Shown one piece after another: positions 34,000 through 46,816 of a DNA stretch of 64,000 bases. Every line of letters starts with the position of its first letter. Position 1 is the first letter of the stretch. A model generated the notes under the pieces. The model was not told the DNA's origin and searched no databases. It was given only the letters and a program-made list of their open reading frames with translations. Origin of the DNA: Reticulitermes speratus (lineage: Eukaryota > Arthropoda > Insecta > Blattodea > Rhinotermitidae); the NCBI GenBank assembly GCA_021186555.1, contig JAJKFL010000042.1:12454781-12518780 (forward strand). Direction: 5' to 3'. Made by a program: the position numbers and the translations under genes.

Positions 34000-35180
34000 G
34001 CGATGGCGTAATCCAGAGGTGCACGAACCTCGCGTACCTGGTAGCCCCAAAGCTAAATTTTGTACGATGGCGCCTAATACTTTCAGCAGTTCATTTCCTT
34101 ACATATGACAAAGTGTAACAGTTAATCTGCACCGACAGAAAGCGCCAGATAACAGAGAAGTTCACAGATAACTCCAGAACTGTGGGGCCTCAGTATGGAA
34201 CTTGATTCATGTCACCCTTCCGCCTCCTAGAATTTGGAGGTGGCTCCTAGATTTTTGGAAAATTTGTGGATCCCTGGTGTAATCGCAATGCTCAATGGGC
34301 TTTGTCCATCGTCTCCTGTTGAAAGTTAACATATAAAACAGAAGTTAATTATAAATATGTGTTTAATTATTTTTCACTTGTAAATGGATTATGCTAAAAT
34401 TGAAATTGTAGCTCAATATTTAAAATCCTTAACTTCAAGTCTTGCAAAAAGTGCCTTGTAAACGGTGCCAATCACAATATAATGTGAAAATCTGAATTCA
34501 GTTCTTGCATAAATTGCCTTGTAAAGGTTGACGAATCACAATATAATGTCAAAATCCAACAGAAATATAAACCATTTCAAATATACGTAAACCAACGTAG
34601 CCTAATTCAACAATGAAGACGGCGCACAAAGAGTCATCGAAAAGCTTATGTCTACTGAATAACTAACAAAAGTGTATAAAAGGCAGTTAGTCATTTTAAT
34701 AATAAACTTATTAATTCCAAGCCACACGGTGTGCTAAGGATAAAGCTCATTGTAGTTTTCGGCTGCCGAAAGAGTCATTGCGGGAGTAACAAAACACGGC
34801 CAACCTTCCGTCCGGCCACAACAGGGTTAACTGCAGTCATGAACCGGTTATTCCACTTCATCCTCCAACACACGGACCAATCACAACACTCTCCCCCATT
34901 GTTCTACCTGCAAACTTGATTCAAATTAAATATCGCAAGGAACCTGCAGCCGTTACCCATTACATCACATTGTGGACGGTCATACGTGATGTCTTGTTTT
35001 CTTTTCTGGTGTAAGAACAGGAATACACGTTACCTCACCCAACTGAGATGTAAAGAATGTCGTTGTGAGGAGATGAAGTGTTTCCCGACATCTGTTCATG
35101 ACATGCATGAAATTAATCGCAGTAATTACTAACGAAAACGAAAAATCTAAGAAGCTATATGGTTGAGAATACAACAGTTT
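34000..35180. other. Upstream intron or flank, no gene seen
   Basis: No exon-like ORF upstream of the acceptor at 33898 is recognised in this stretch or anywhere to the right end; earlier exons may lie beyond the window. Confidence 0.4.
34427..34557 (+). repeat. Tandem duplication of about 65 bases
   Basis: Two adjacent copies, each with AGTCTTGCA/AGTTCTTGCA, GCCTTGTAAA and AATCACAATATAATGT. Non-coding. Confidence 0.7.
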
Positions 35181-35470
35181 ACAGGCTATAGATATTAAAT
35201 GAAGAATGAGATGGGTGGAGCATGTGGCACGTATGGGGACAGGAGAGGTGCATACAGGGTTTTGGTGAAGAAACTTAAAGAAAAGAGACCCCTTGGAAGA
35301 CCTAGGTGTAGATCGGAGGAAAATATTAAAACTGATCTTAAAGAAATGGGATGGGGGCGGGGGGGGGGGAGTGGATTGATGTGGCTCAGGATACGGACAA
35401 GTGGCAGGGTGTTGTTAATATGGTAATGAACCTTCTGGTTCCATAAAACGAGCGGAATTTTTTGACTTGC
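35180..35470 (+). mobile_element. LINE 3'-end fragment, plus orientation
   Basis: Reads 'MRWVEHVARMGTGEV'-like sequence with frameshifts, then 'LKEKRPLGRPRCRSEENIKT' followed by DLKEMGWG. This is the ORF2 C-terminus of the same kind as the L2 fragments. A G-run disrupts it. Confidence 0.7.
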
Positions 35471-35894
35471 TGAAAAACGACCAGCTTTTCAGGAAGGGTT
35501 CAGCTTCGTACGGTTGGTTGGTTGGTTAATTGGTTGGCTGATTAGTTAGTTAATTAATTACTTAGATAACAAACGAAGTGTTACGAAACGGAACACAGCA
35601 AACCCTCCTCCAAAACAGATTCGATTGCACGCGTGAAAATAAATTCGACCAACTATTTGCCGAATGGGCCAAGCCGGAATACAAACGGCCTACCAAAGAC
35701 GTTGTAAGAGCGTGCACAAAACACAGGCGGTTTCGCTTTTCCACGAACTCACGTATTTACACAGCAACCTTGGTTTCCTTTAGTCACCGTACGAAATAGT
35801 GCAAATATCTGCAGAACTGTCATCACGCCATTTCTTCCTCCTACGCCTTTCGTCCCCACCCTTTCTTCGTCACGACAAACTGAAAGTCCACATG

Positions 35895-36160
35895 CACATC
35901 ATGAAGGCATATGTGGGGAGTGCAGGTACAGATCCACTCACTCTTTACCTCGTCACCAGATTGAAGTAAATTGTCAGCCTCACGCTCCGGCCGCTTTACC
36001 CCAGGGGAAACCCTCCAGTGCCCAATGAATATGAGGCTGGGTGGGCCCCAGAGCCGTTTTGGGCGTTTTGGAGAACAGAAAAATATGTTGCCCTGAGCGT
36101 GATTCGAAACCCGGACTGTCCATCCCGTAGCCTGGTCAGTATACCCACTGAACCCCCACC
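35895..36160 (-). mobile_element. SINE family D copy
   Basis: Plus-strand CATGAAGGCATATGTGGGGA, GCCCAATGAATATGAGGCTG and GGTGGGCCCCAGAGCCG, with a degenerate tRNA-like end. Confidence 0.72.
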
Positions 36161-37439
36161 AAATGTCGCGATATTATCCCAAATTGGGCCACGACCACTT
36201 GCTTCTACAACCTTCCCAGTTCATCAATCATGCCACGATTCCACGCTATATAGACACAGCTACATCGCTAAGTAAAAACAGTGACCAGAACTATGCGTAA
36301 TGTCAACATGATAGCTGTGATTCCCTTCCAAATACGAGTATAAATTATTTATTGCCATTACAATATTTTTTGTTAACAATGTCCGACAAAGCGCCGTATC
36401 AGTAACTTCTTAAAATCGCAGAGACTGGTCTGAAATTTAAGGGGGTCGTAGTTTTCACACCCCTGGGACATCCACTTCACAGTCGTGACGTATCACGTTA
36501 AGAAACGTTCGCCTGTCCGTTCTTTTCTTGAAGATGAACTAAAATGGAACATTCATTGAAGGTGAAACCCTTCTAAACAAGCAAAACAGTGTAGGCGCAA
36601 GCAATACGGTTTTAACAACCCAATGACGTTCCTTTTCTCTATCACTTGAGAAAGCCTGAAGTGAAGATGAATCAGCTGCACATGGATATCAGATGATACA
36701 TATTTCATGGTCCATCTGCTAAGGAGTGTGAATGCAGTGTTCCGGTTCGACGACTAAATGGAGCACACGTTGCGAGGGTGGAAGGCCACTTCACTTTTCC
36801 TCCAAGGTTCTCCAACTCATTTCGTCACAATACCCCGGCACAGCTCAATCGGTATTACACAGTAACTACCCTACGGGCTGAATGACTGTGAAATTCTGGT
36901 CCAATTCTCAGCACGGGCAAGGGATTTTTGACGCGTTCGCAAAATTGCGAAAAGCGACTATTAGCTTTGCCATGTCCGTCTGTCCGCAAGGAACAACTCG
37001 GCTCCCACTTGACAAATTTTCATTAAATTTGGTAATTGAGTATTCTTCGAAAATCTGTCATGAATATTCAAGTTTCGTTAAAATCTGACAAGAATAACGG
37101 GTACTTTACATGAAGACCTATGTACATTTCTGATAATATCTCGCACAGTTCTTCTTAGAATGAGAAATTTTTCAGAAAAAAATTGTAGAGAAAATCAAAA
37201 GACACATTTCGTGTTCAATAACTTTTTTTTTTTAAATCGTGCCGTTTATGAGATAATGTGGAAAAATATGGTAGAGCCAGACAGGCCACAGGTGACAATG
37301 TAATACGACGCATGCGCTTTCCATGCTGGATGACTAAGATACAAACACGTACGCAGAATACGTAATACTTGTTGCTTTTCCACGGCAACAATGGTTACGC
37401 AAACGCGCCTCAATGTTACGTTACACGTACATTGCCTGT

Positions 37440-37640
37440 ATTGCTCTCTTCTCCACAGCGTCCAGTCCGGCTCTGTGGCCCACCCAGACTCGTACAGCGT
37501 GCGTATTGACGGTTCTTTCCCCTGGGACAAAGCGGTCGGAGCCTTAAGCCAGTCACTCAATTTCATCTACTGCCGAAAGTTAAGAATACATGAAGCTATA
37601 CCCACCTACCCCATAGACCTTCATGGAGTGGTACTTAATT
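37440..37640 (+). mobile_element. SINE family D fragment
   Basis: GCGTCCAGTCCGGCTCTGTG and GCCCACCCAGACTCGTA, then CCTGGGACAAAGCGG and GTTAAGAATACATGAAGCT follow the family D body; head missing or diverged. Confidence 0.55.
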
Positions 37641-37935
37641 AAGCACACGGGCCAAAAGATAATAGGAGAAAAACCTGCTCCAATGCTACTTCGTCCACCA
37701 AAAATCTCGTTTTAAGTCATCCGAGACTGAACCCACGTCCTTGCGGTGAGAAGCCAGCGCCCACCTGCACTATCGCAAGTGGAATACCGTGATCTGTATT
37801 AAGCGGGTAGCCACCGAAACCATAAAAAGCTACCGGCTGCTATCCGATTTCCCGGTGCGTTTATGCACTAGGTCCTAATACTGGTTTCGTGTCATTAACT
37901 TGGTGAATATGAACCCTGGTCTTACCGCTGAATGA

Positions 37936-39501
37936 CTTCACGCTAACCAGACACAGCAGCATGCATTTCTTACAGGCAACACATCATGATCAACTTCACG
38001 CTAACCAGACACAGCAGCATGCATTTCTTACAGGCAACACATCATGATCAACTTCACGCTAACCAGACACAGCAGCATGCATTTCTTACAGGCAACACAT
38101 CATGATCAACTTCACGCTAACCAGACACACCAGCATGCATTTCTTACAGGCAGCACATCATGATCAACTTCACGCTAACCAGACATAGCAGCATGCATTT
38201 CTTACAGCCAGCACATCATGATCAACTTCACGCTAACCAGACACAGCAGCATGCATTTCTTACAGGCAGCACATCATGATCAACTTCACGCTAACCAGAC
38301 ACAACAGCATGCATTTCTTACAGGCAGCACATCATGATCAGCTTCACGCTAACCAGACACAACAGCATGCATTTCTTACAGGCAGCACATCATGATCAAC
38401 TTCACGCTAACCAGACACAGCAGCATGCATTTCTTACAGGCAACACATCATGATCAACTTCAAGCTAACCAGACACAGCAGCAAGCATTTCTTACAGGCA
38501 GCACATCATGATCAACTTCACGCTAACCAGACACAGCAGCATGCATTTCTTACAGGCAGCACATCATGATCAACTTCACGCTAACCAGACACAGCAGCAT
38601 GCATTTCTTACAGGCAGCACATCATGATCAGCTTCACGCTAACCAGACACAACAGCATGCATTTCTTACAGGCAGCACATCATGATCAACTTCACGCTAA
38701 CCAGACACAACAGCATGCATTTCTTACAGGCAGCACATCATGATCAGCTTCACGCTAACCAGACACAACAGCATGCATTTCTTACAGGCAGCACATCATG
38801 ATCAACTTCACGCTAACCAGACACAGCAGCATGCATTTCTTACAGGCAACACATCATGATCAACTTCATGCTAACCAGACACAGCAGCATGCATTTCTTA
38901 CAGGCAGCACATCATGATCAACTTCACGCTAACCAGACACAGCAGCATGCATTTCTTACAGGCAGCACATCATGATCAACTTCACGCTAACCAGACACAG
39001 CAGCATGCATTTCTTACAGGCAGCACATCATGATCAACTTCACGCTAACCAGACACAGCAGCATGCATTTCTTACAGGCAGCACATCATGATCAGCTTCA
39101 CGCTAACCAGACACAACAGCATGCATTTCTTACAGGCAGCACATCATGATCAACTTCACGCTAACCAGACACAACAGCATGCATTTCTTACAGGCAGCAC
39201 ATCATGATCAGCTTCACGCTAACCAGACACAACAGCATGCATTTCTTACAGGCAGCACATCATGATCAACTTCACGCTAACCAGACACAGCAGCATGCAT
39301 TTCTTACAGGCAGCACATCATGATCAACTTCACGCTAACCAGACACAACAGCATGCATTTCTTACAGGCAGCACATCATGATCAGCTTCACGCTAACCAG
39401 ACACAACAGCATGCATTTCTTACAGGCAGCACATCATGATCAACTTCACGCTAACCAGACACAACAGCATGCATTTCTTACAGGCAGCACATCATGATCA
39501 A
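37936..39501 (+). repeat. Minisatellite, 27 units of exactly 58 bases
   Basis: Unit starts CTTCACGCTAACCAGACACA and includes GCATGCATTTCTTACAGGCA and CACATCATGATCA. The start repeats every 58 bases from 37936 to 39444 with no indels. Few substitutions occur, at recurrent positions (CAGCAGC/CAACAGC, GCAAC/GCAGC, GATCAAC/GATCAGC). 58 is not a multiple of three, so the array is not coding. Confidence 0.97.
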
Positions 39502-39573
39502 CTTTTCCGTGTCCTTTTTTCTGGCAGTTTTACTCGCTTTATCCCGCGGCCAAAGGGCTGCTATTTACAGCAG

Positions 39574-39841
39574 CATTGGCGTAACTTGGCTAATAACATT
39601 GGTGGTGGTGGTGGTGGGGGGGAAATCGACAATGGGAATTTACGAAGGAGTCAAGTTAGAAAAAGGGGAAAGATTGGTTTGAACCAGTCCTTAATATACA
39701 TACACCCCGTTCCCCACTTTCACCCCAATTTTTTATTTGCCCCTCTTCAACTCAGTAGCCAAAAGAAAACTATTCTCAGGTAGAAGAAATATTGGCGGGG
39801 GGCACCTGCCCCCCTTGCCCCCTCCCTAAGTTACGCCTATG
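39574..39841. mobile_element. Short inverted-terminal element (MITE)
   Basis: Left end CATTGGCGTAACTT, right end AAGTTACGCCTATG. Contains (GGT)n and G/C runs. The 'TGGCGTA' terminus is like those of many hAT-type MITEs; target duplication not clear. Confidence 0.5.
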
Positions 39842-41489
39842 TACCGCAGTGTCCTTTCGTGAAATGTTTCCAACTGCCTCGTCACCACCTACAGGTAACT
39901 CAGTGCTGTTCGCCTGAGTTGTAGTCTAGGATGTGACACTGTGTAATCTGACAGAATTTTACAGTTCTTTCAAAGGGACCGAATGCGTCTATCTCCTTCC
40001 CTTAAGTCACCACCACTGTGAGAACCTCAAATATCACGCAGTCCTGTTCGCTGACATTTAATCACTCAAGTGTGCGGTGAGGTCTATCGGAAAATTCGCA
40101 GCCCCGTGTCCAAGAATGGAACCATTAAATCTTAAAAACACCTGACGTTTGTATGTCCGACAGAATTACTCAGAAAGTCTTTGGTATGGCATTACTCTGT
40201 GTGCCAACCTCATTCTTATCTGTAGTTTAGAAGTTCCCCTGTCTTATGTCCGAAGTTCGAAGCAAGTACGAAATTCTCTCAAGAGGGGTTGTGGTTAACT
40301 GCATTTCTTTATCTGTCAGGAATTCTGTTAATGTTCAAATTAAGATATTCTGGAATTGGAGATGCTGTGTAGTTTTATCTGTGAATACCAAAGTTTCGGC
40401 GAAATATGCTACGTCCATCTTAAGGGTTGGAAGGATTGGAGTGAGGAACCAGTCAGGTTAATGTGTCATACGAAGGTTGTATGAATGGTTGGACCCTGGG
40501 GACGATGAGTGGAGACAGAGCCCAATCCGAGCCAACAGGAACGTTGGACAAGTGACAGTGATAACAAGGTTACTTTGATATCCACTATGGATAGGAAAAC
40601 CAACTTCAAGGCGGCGTTTTAAGGGCATAGAATACTGCCGTGAGACGAAGGACATAGAACTTCGCGGCAACTGGTGACGGGAAGTGATAGAATTAGACGA
40701 GAACCCTCTTTTGAGGGCCCAGGTAAAAGAAAGTTGTACCACAAGGAAGTAACTACGTGTCCTTGAATAGAACCATCCGTTCTTCGGGAAATGAATCAGC
40801 GTCTTCTGTCCAGGTGTTTCAAACAATAATCCTGATATCTTTTCAGTTTCGTGAAGCTGAAAACAGACATAAAGACTACATAATACGGATATGAATAAGA
40901 ATGTACATGAATTCTGTCGCTTCAGTAGGGCACCTACAGACGGCCGAAGCGTTTTTTTTCAAGCAGAGGCACTCCAAATGGTTAGTGCTTTAATTTTGTA
41001 ACAAGGCAATGCAGTGTTATGGTGAAACACGATGAACCATCCACATGACTGGACTGTGAACAGGATGGAACCCGCTCTGAAGACAGCAGAACTGAAGGAG
41101 TCAACCAGAAGTAAGGTCTAACCAACCTCTGGCAGGCGGTCACGAGGTGACCAGCCTGGACCGGTTGGTGCAGCAACAGGCCACACGCCAAACACAATAG
41201 CCACAAATCAAGCCACATTCCTGTGGCACCACCCACCCACCCACACTCTCGTGTTACACTCCCCGGTAGCCGTTCTGTATCTCCACCTGGCATCATATTG
41301 AAGAACACTAAAGCGACAGGATCCTTTCAGTGGCGGGCGTAGCGGGGATGTGATCACATGGCACTCAGGCGCTGAAAATATATGGTGCCGATCGCTTGTT
41401 TTTGTGATCTTATTCGTAACTCGCCGTCTCTCGCTGCCTATCCGACCATACGTACTTGATTAACGACGAATATCAATATTAAAGGTAAT

Positions 41490-41745
41490 TTCCCTGTGCA
41501 CTGCATGAGGGCATTTGAGACAGTAGATGTATAGCTCCACTCATGCTTAACCCCGGCACTGGACGAGATGGTCACCTTCACGCTTCTGCCACCCTCCCCT
41601 TTACTCCCAGGAAAACATTAAATAACAGTTTTGGCGAGCCCCAAAGCCGGTCCAGACGCTTTGGATGAGAGATTAACCTCTTGCCTCGGCCAGGATTCAA
41701 ACCCCGGGTCGTCAGGCACATAGCCTAGTCACTATAATGACTATT
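41490..41745 (-). mobile_element. SINE family D copy
   Basis: Plus-strand TGCATGAGGGCATTTGAGAC, GCACTGGACGAGATGG and CGAGCCCCAAAGCCGGTCC, with a degenerate tRNA-like end. Confidence 0.7.
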
Positions 41746-41860
41746 ACCACAATTTCGTCCTACAGACTCTGCATTTGTGGTGTTTCGATCCACGCACATC
41801 TCCTCAAAATGAAGTCCATTCAATGTGACAGTCGAAAGACATTTTACTTCTGTTTCTTCA

Positions 41861-41884
41861 AGGGGGGGGGGGGGGGGGGGGGGG
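41861..41884 (+). repeat. Poly-G run of about 22
   Basis: Uninterrupted G homopolymer; other C/G runs lie at 12325, 15171, 15857, 33236, 46717 and 57839. Confidence 0.9.
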
Positions 41885-42604
41885 AAGGTGGGCGTATAAA
41901 AACATCATGTTTTGTGTGCGTCCCTCGCTTTCTAATTTTGGACCAACTGGCGACTTCACGTCAAATTTTATATGAACGTTAAACCAAAAATACAGCAAAG
42001 AAACTGAGTATGGGCCATGACACTCTCTTTATTTAGAGATGTACTCTAATAATAAAAATTATTTAATGAACTTGCTTGGCAGCACACCCTTTTCTCGTCC
42101 GTTTCAGCTTTATACAAACGCCGACATGGTGGGTGAGAGAGCAATTTCTTGTTCAAAAGCAAACATAGCCGCCATGGCGGCGCTTTGAAGTGTGGCTCCT
42201 GGCTCCATTAGAACATATGGAACCCTCTCTCCTTCAACAGTACAGCGCATTTAGCAGGACAGAATTCAGCTTATGAAGATCTTCAAGCATCGCCATTTAA
42301 TACGGACGATTAGAAAGGTTAGCAACAACTGTAAGTTAATCAAATAAATTGTAAATGCAGTTTTCAGCAATGTTTAACTTTCATTCACTATGAACATCTA
42401 TCTTTGTCTTGTATCTCCAAACAGACATAATCATGGCAGTCGCCTACTTGCATATCATGAAGGAAGACAGAACAGAGGTCCAGGCTCTTACGGTAAGTAC
42501 TTTACGTTTCCTTCCGGCACCAGATGGTCTACCAAGGTGGCAAGAGGTGGGAAAAACAGTTCTCAGTAATGGCCGTTCTACTTTCTGACCTTAATCCGTA
42601 TGCC

Positions 42605-42875
42605 TGTAGTTGGAACAGCGACTAGGCAAAGAGCTGCCCTATCCGGGGTTCGAATCCCGACATAGGCAAGAGGTTTTTCTCTTCTCCAAAACGTCCAGAG
42701 TGGCTCTGGGGCCAACCCAGCTTCCTATTGAATGGGTACAGGGTAAAGCGGCCGGGGCGTGAAGTTGACCACTTACCTCCATCTAATGCCAAGGTTAAGA
42801 ATGCGTGGAGCTACACTTCTACCCCTCTTATATGCCTTTATGGTGTGAATAGGGACAACTTTGCCTTCGCCTCAA
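42605..42875 (+). mobile_element. SINE family D, well-preserved copy
   Basis: Head with GGGGTTCGAATCCCGA B-box, body AACGTCCAGAGTGGCTCTGG, ATTGAATGGGTACAGGGTAA, GGCCGGGGCGTG, AATGCGTGGAGCTACA, tail GGGACAACTTTGCCTT. Confidence 0.82.
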
Positions 42876-42914
42876 GTAAACCAGAATAAAACACGAACAC
42901 CGTGAAGTAGAATC

Positions 42915-43100
42915 TTCAGAAAAGGATAGCTACTCAGTAGATCAAGAAATTTTGTCCATTTTACGAAACAGATAAGTTCTTTACTGCGCTCACAACTGTC
43001 CATATAACAAGAGCCAGCTGAATCTCGACACCCTCAAATCATATTCCCTTAAGATCGGTTTTAATATTATCATCGCAACAGTTATTGCATTTCTCGAGTG
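42915..43100 (-). mobile_element. LINE 3'-end fragment (family L2)
   Basis: Contains CAAGAAATTTTGTCCATTTT, GTTCTTTACTGCGCTCACAA and TTTTAATATTATCATC in family order. Confidence 0.5.
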
Positions 43101-43643
43101 CGTTTGTCCCTTTAGGGTTTTGTCATCCGCAACGACTGCTACATGTGCCGCCCATATCATTCTCCTTGATTTTATCACCCAAACGATGAAGCTCCTCACT
43201 ACGTAATTTTCTGTTCTCCCTCCTTTCACTTCGTTTCTCTCTCTTTCTGTTTTGTGTCCACATACTCTCCTCAAACACCTTTAACCTGTGCCCTTACCTT
43301 ACTTGGAGAAACCAAATTTCACACTCACATAAAAAATTTGAGTAATTAAGAACTTTAAAGCCTAGTGGTTACTATGTGTACCAACAGGTTTCACATTCAA
43401 AAAACATTCAAGAAACCTCATCCCGTGTTTCGTATGATTCCTAGACCATTTTCATTGCCTCCATTAACATATTTTTTTACAACCGTGACAGTGTTGGTTT
43501 ACTGAGTGGTACGCACTGATAATCAGACACAATTCTGGTTAAATTAAGTCTACAAAGGGTTAATGTTTAGTTTCTTACGAAGAAATCATACAAAGCCAAC
43601 TACGTATAACGTTATAACATCAGGAACCGTTTATTTACGATCC

Positions 43644-43690
43644 ACAATGTTTCGAACTTTTATAAGGTTATCTTCAGGGAGACATGTTGA
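43644..43690 (-). ncRNA. Hammerhead-like motif, diverged
   Basis: Minus strand: CTCC, CTGAAGA, T, weak hairpin AAC/GTT, CGAAACATTGTGG. Core present but stem III is broken. Confidence 0.4.
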
Positions 43691-44235
43691 GAAAATTATA
43701 TAAATGAAACACTAAGGTTTACACATGTAAGACTGTGTACGTTTGCAGTCACTGTTGTGAAAACCAGGGAATCTCACTCACTTAACCTCTATGTGGAGGT
43801 TACTCGACGCAGCATCCACAGATTCTAAAACTTCCGGCTGAAGAAAGCAAAGCGAGTTACCCCTGACATGTCGGTATACTTCTATCACACTACACAGAGT
43901 CACATCCCAGAAGATACAAACTTTCACAATCACTGCCGTAATGACATAAATCTTCAGTAAGAGCGTGAAGATTAATAAAACAGGGACCCGTGGCGGGCTC
44001 TGGTGAATAGGATAGAGTTTAATGTCCCTCCAGGTTCCATAACAAGGGTAAGGAATTTTTTTAACCAGTTTCTCAACACGAACTGTGCACCATATACTTA
44101 AGTTATACATAGATACAAGTGATTTCATATCTGCTGCTGTGAAGTCGTTAGGACAGAAAACACTTATTTGACGCAGTTTTTGTATGTTACGTACATGGCC
44201 TATTATTTTTTATCCAGTAATTCATTCATCAAGCA

Positions 44236-44490
44236 GATCCCGGGGGCCGTGCCGTCTAAGGCGTACATCTGCGGCCGCTCGCTTGCTGGGATTGCGGGTT
44301 CGAATCCCGCCGGGGGCATGGATATCTGTCTCTTGTGAAAGTTGTGTATTGTCAGTTAGAGGCGTCTGCGACGGGCCGATCCCTCGTCCAGAGGAGTCCT
44401 ACTGAGTGTGGTGTGTCTGAGTGTGATCTCGAAATCTCAACAATGACGCGGCCTGGGACCGAGTGGTGCTGTTGCGCCACAAGAACAAAC
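44236..44490 (+). mobile_element. SINE family A copy
   Basis: Head from GATCCCGGGGGCCGTGCCGT, B-box GGTTCGAATCC, body and TTGCGCCACAAGAACAAACA tail. Confidence 0.85.
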
Positions 44491-44589
44491 AAATCTACGA
44501 ACGACACAATAATATTTGTGTGTGTGGCATCCCGTTGTGTTTTCCAACATAAAACAAAATACACTTTTTTTTTTTTACTGAGTCGACAC

Positions 44590-44940
44590 AATTTTATTGG
44601 TAAACAAATTCCTTTCGTTTACAATAGCCATATGTTTTCGGCTTTTATATCACATCCACCATCAGGCTAAACCACTATAAAAGTATGTTACGGAAAACCA
44701 TGTATCACTCATTTTAATCTAATGTGGTAGTGACATCTCACATTGGAGCCGCAGGGCTAAACAAAAACGATATATACAATCACCCGTTGTTAAAGTGTGG
44801 GATCTCTCTACCACATTAAACTGAAATGACTTGATACGAGGTTTGCGTAATGGTTTAGTCTATTCAGGGCTTCGGTATAAAAGCCGAAACATGTAGGTAT
44901 CGTAAACAAAAGGAATTTATTTACCAATAAACTTGTGTCC
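44590..44940. mobile_element. Inverted repeat with opposed hammerhead-like remnants
   Basis: Arms TTTTATTGGTAAACAAATTC and its complement (GAATTTATTTACCAATAAA at 44913). Left motif on the minus strand (CTGATGG..GCCGAAAAC), right on the plus (GGCTTCGGTATAAAAGCCGAAACATGTAGG). Probable Penelope-like remnant. Confidence 0.55.
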
Positions 44941-45675
44941 AGTGAGTAAAAATATATTCTTGGTTTCACATACAAAAACAATTTCCATAACTTCGCTCTA
45001 TAAACAGGAGGCTCAGGGTTCAAATCTCGCAAAGGTGCCTGGCCATTTTTACTGAGGTTTTGCGTGGTCTTACTCAGTACTTTCAGATAAATTCCACGAC
45101 AGTACGTCAAATTAGATCACGACCGCTTCCTCCACATAATTTTTTCTCAACTCTATACAGCCCAAGCTAGCGACACCTCCGTTAAATAAGCCACAAACAG
45201 ACAAACAAGTCGACATAAATATGTCTAGGACAATCTTTTTATTCGCGTTTATAAATATGCCTACTGTGTGACCACTTTTTTGATAGCAGGTGAAAATTAC
45301 TTGACAATGACAGGTCTAAAACAGTATTTAATTGCAGAAGAATGAAAACCGATCGACCAGTAAACTCTTGCTCGTTATACGTGCACACAAAGTACCTTAA
45401 ACACCCGTAACATTAATTATAATGGTATACAGCAAGTGAAATCAGTTGAACACGGCACCGTAAGCGCGTGACCTCATCAGAGGAGCGAACCTGTTCCACA
45501 CCACAGTAATCTCCGGGACACCATCAGGCATACAGGGGTGTCCAATCAGCCGTGACTGTGTCGTGAATGACATTTTATTGGTATCTCCCGTTACCGAGGT
45601 ATACATGTAAAAGGACTGGTGTACACACGTGAAGGTACGTCTGCATGTCGCCGCATACGTCTGTACATCAGCCCA

Positions 45676-45957
45676 TCAGCGGTGGCGCAGTTGGTTGAGG
45701 CACTACGCTACAAACCGGAACGTCGCGGGTTCGATTCCCGATGGTGTCATTGGAATTTTTTCCTTGACTATGGCCCTGGGGTCGAGTCAGCCTCTAACAG
45801 AAATGAGTACCAGGAATATTTCCTGGGGGGTAAAGGCGGCCGGTGCCTTATCACCTTCATGTGCCGATTGTCTAGAAATCTGGGAGCCTCAACCTCCTGG
45901 AACCCTAAGGGTCTGTCCAGGCCTGTAATGGGATTGCTTTACCTTTACTCTTACACT
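45676..45957 (+). mobile_element. SINE family C copy
   Basis: tRNA-like head GGTGGCGCAGTTGGTTGAGG with B-box GGTTCGATTCC, body GAGTACCAGGAATATTTCCT and CCTCCTGGAACCCTAAGGGT, and TTTACCTTTAC tail. Two other copies (51731, 58123) are in reverse. Confidence 0.87.
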
Positions 45958-46195
45958 GTCAAACACAACTCGTTAAGTAATTCTTACATTATCTCTAGTA
46001 GCATGTACGAACTTTTAAAACGTCATTATCAGGCTAACTTTTTTAAAACACAAAAATATAAATTTAGTTTATATAAACCACGAGATTTATGCTTTTAAAT
46101 TTTAACAACGCTCGCCTGCTGATGACTTTTTAGACATTGAGACAAGTTGTACAGATAATGTAAGAATTACAAGAAAAGAGTTGTGTTTGACGGTG
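45957..46195. repeat. Inverted repeat, possible Penelope remnant
   Basis: Paired blocks ACACTGTCAAACACAACTC / GAGTTGTGTTTGACGGTGT and GTAATTCTTACATTATCT / AGATAATGTAAGAATTAC. Between them are weak CTGATAA and CTGATGA pieces. Confidence 0.55.
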
Positions 46196-46784
46196 TATTA
46201 GTATCATTTATTGACGCGAAAATGTTCGTAACTTGCCGCAAAGAGGTACAGTGCTTTGTACAGTGCTTTGAAGATGAAAATCCATACAGTCTAAGCCTCG
46301 GTGAGGTGAGTAGTCAGCTTCGCGCTCCGGCTGTTCTATGCCAGAGACAGAGCAACGGGTATCTGCCGGTTAGAAAAACCAGTCTGAACTTGAATGCAAA
46401 GTGAAAATTGTAACCGGCTGTACGCATATACACATTTATTTAAGGAAACGTGTTTTAGATGAAGAAACATTTTTTACTGCTGGCAGTACAGTCTGTGGTT
46501 TATCATTTTTGAATATTTATTGATCACACAATCTAGGTGTCCAGCTGTGAAGAAATAACTTGCTATTCTTAGACAGACATCAGTTACGAATTATGAGTAA
46601 CTAAAATAACGTCTATAATCAGGGGCCGCTTACCTGCAATACTTTGCGTCACCAACAGAGAAACGTATGGGGCGCTGAATACAACAAAGGTCTTCGTACT
46701 TTTTTATTTTCCTAAACGCCCCCCCCCCCCCTACTAAGACAAGTTTTATAGCAAGGTGTGTAGTCATAGGGTTTATTCCCCTTT

Positions 46785-46785
46785 C

Positions 46786-46816
<31 letters not shown>
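46785..46816. repeat. (TA)n microsatellite
   Basis: About 30 bases of alternating TA with one interruption. Confidence 0.85.

Noticed and set aside
37936..39501. CRISPR-like array
   Set aside because: Units are contiguous with no unique spacers, and the setting is a eukaryotic genome.
39436..39783. ORF of 115 codons at the end of the minisatellite
   Set aside because: It begins inside the 58-base array and runs into a MITE and a (GGT)n tract; the array period is not a multiple of three.
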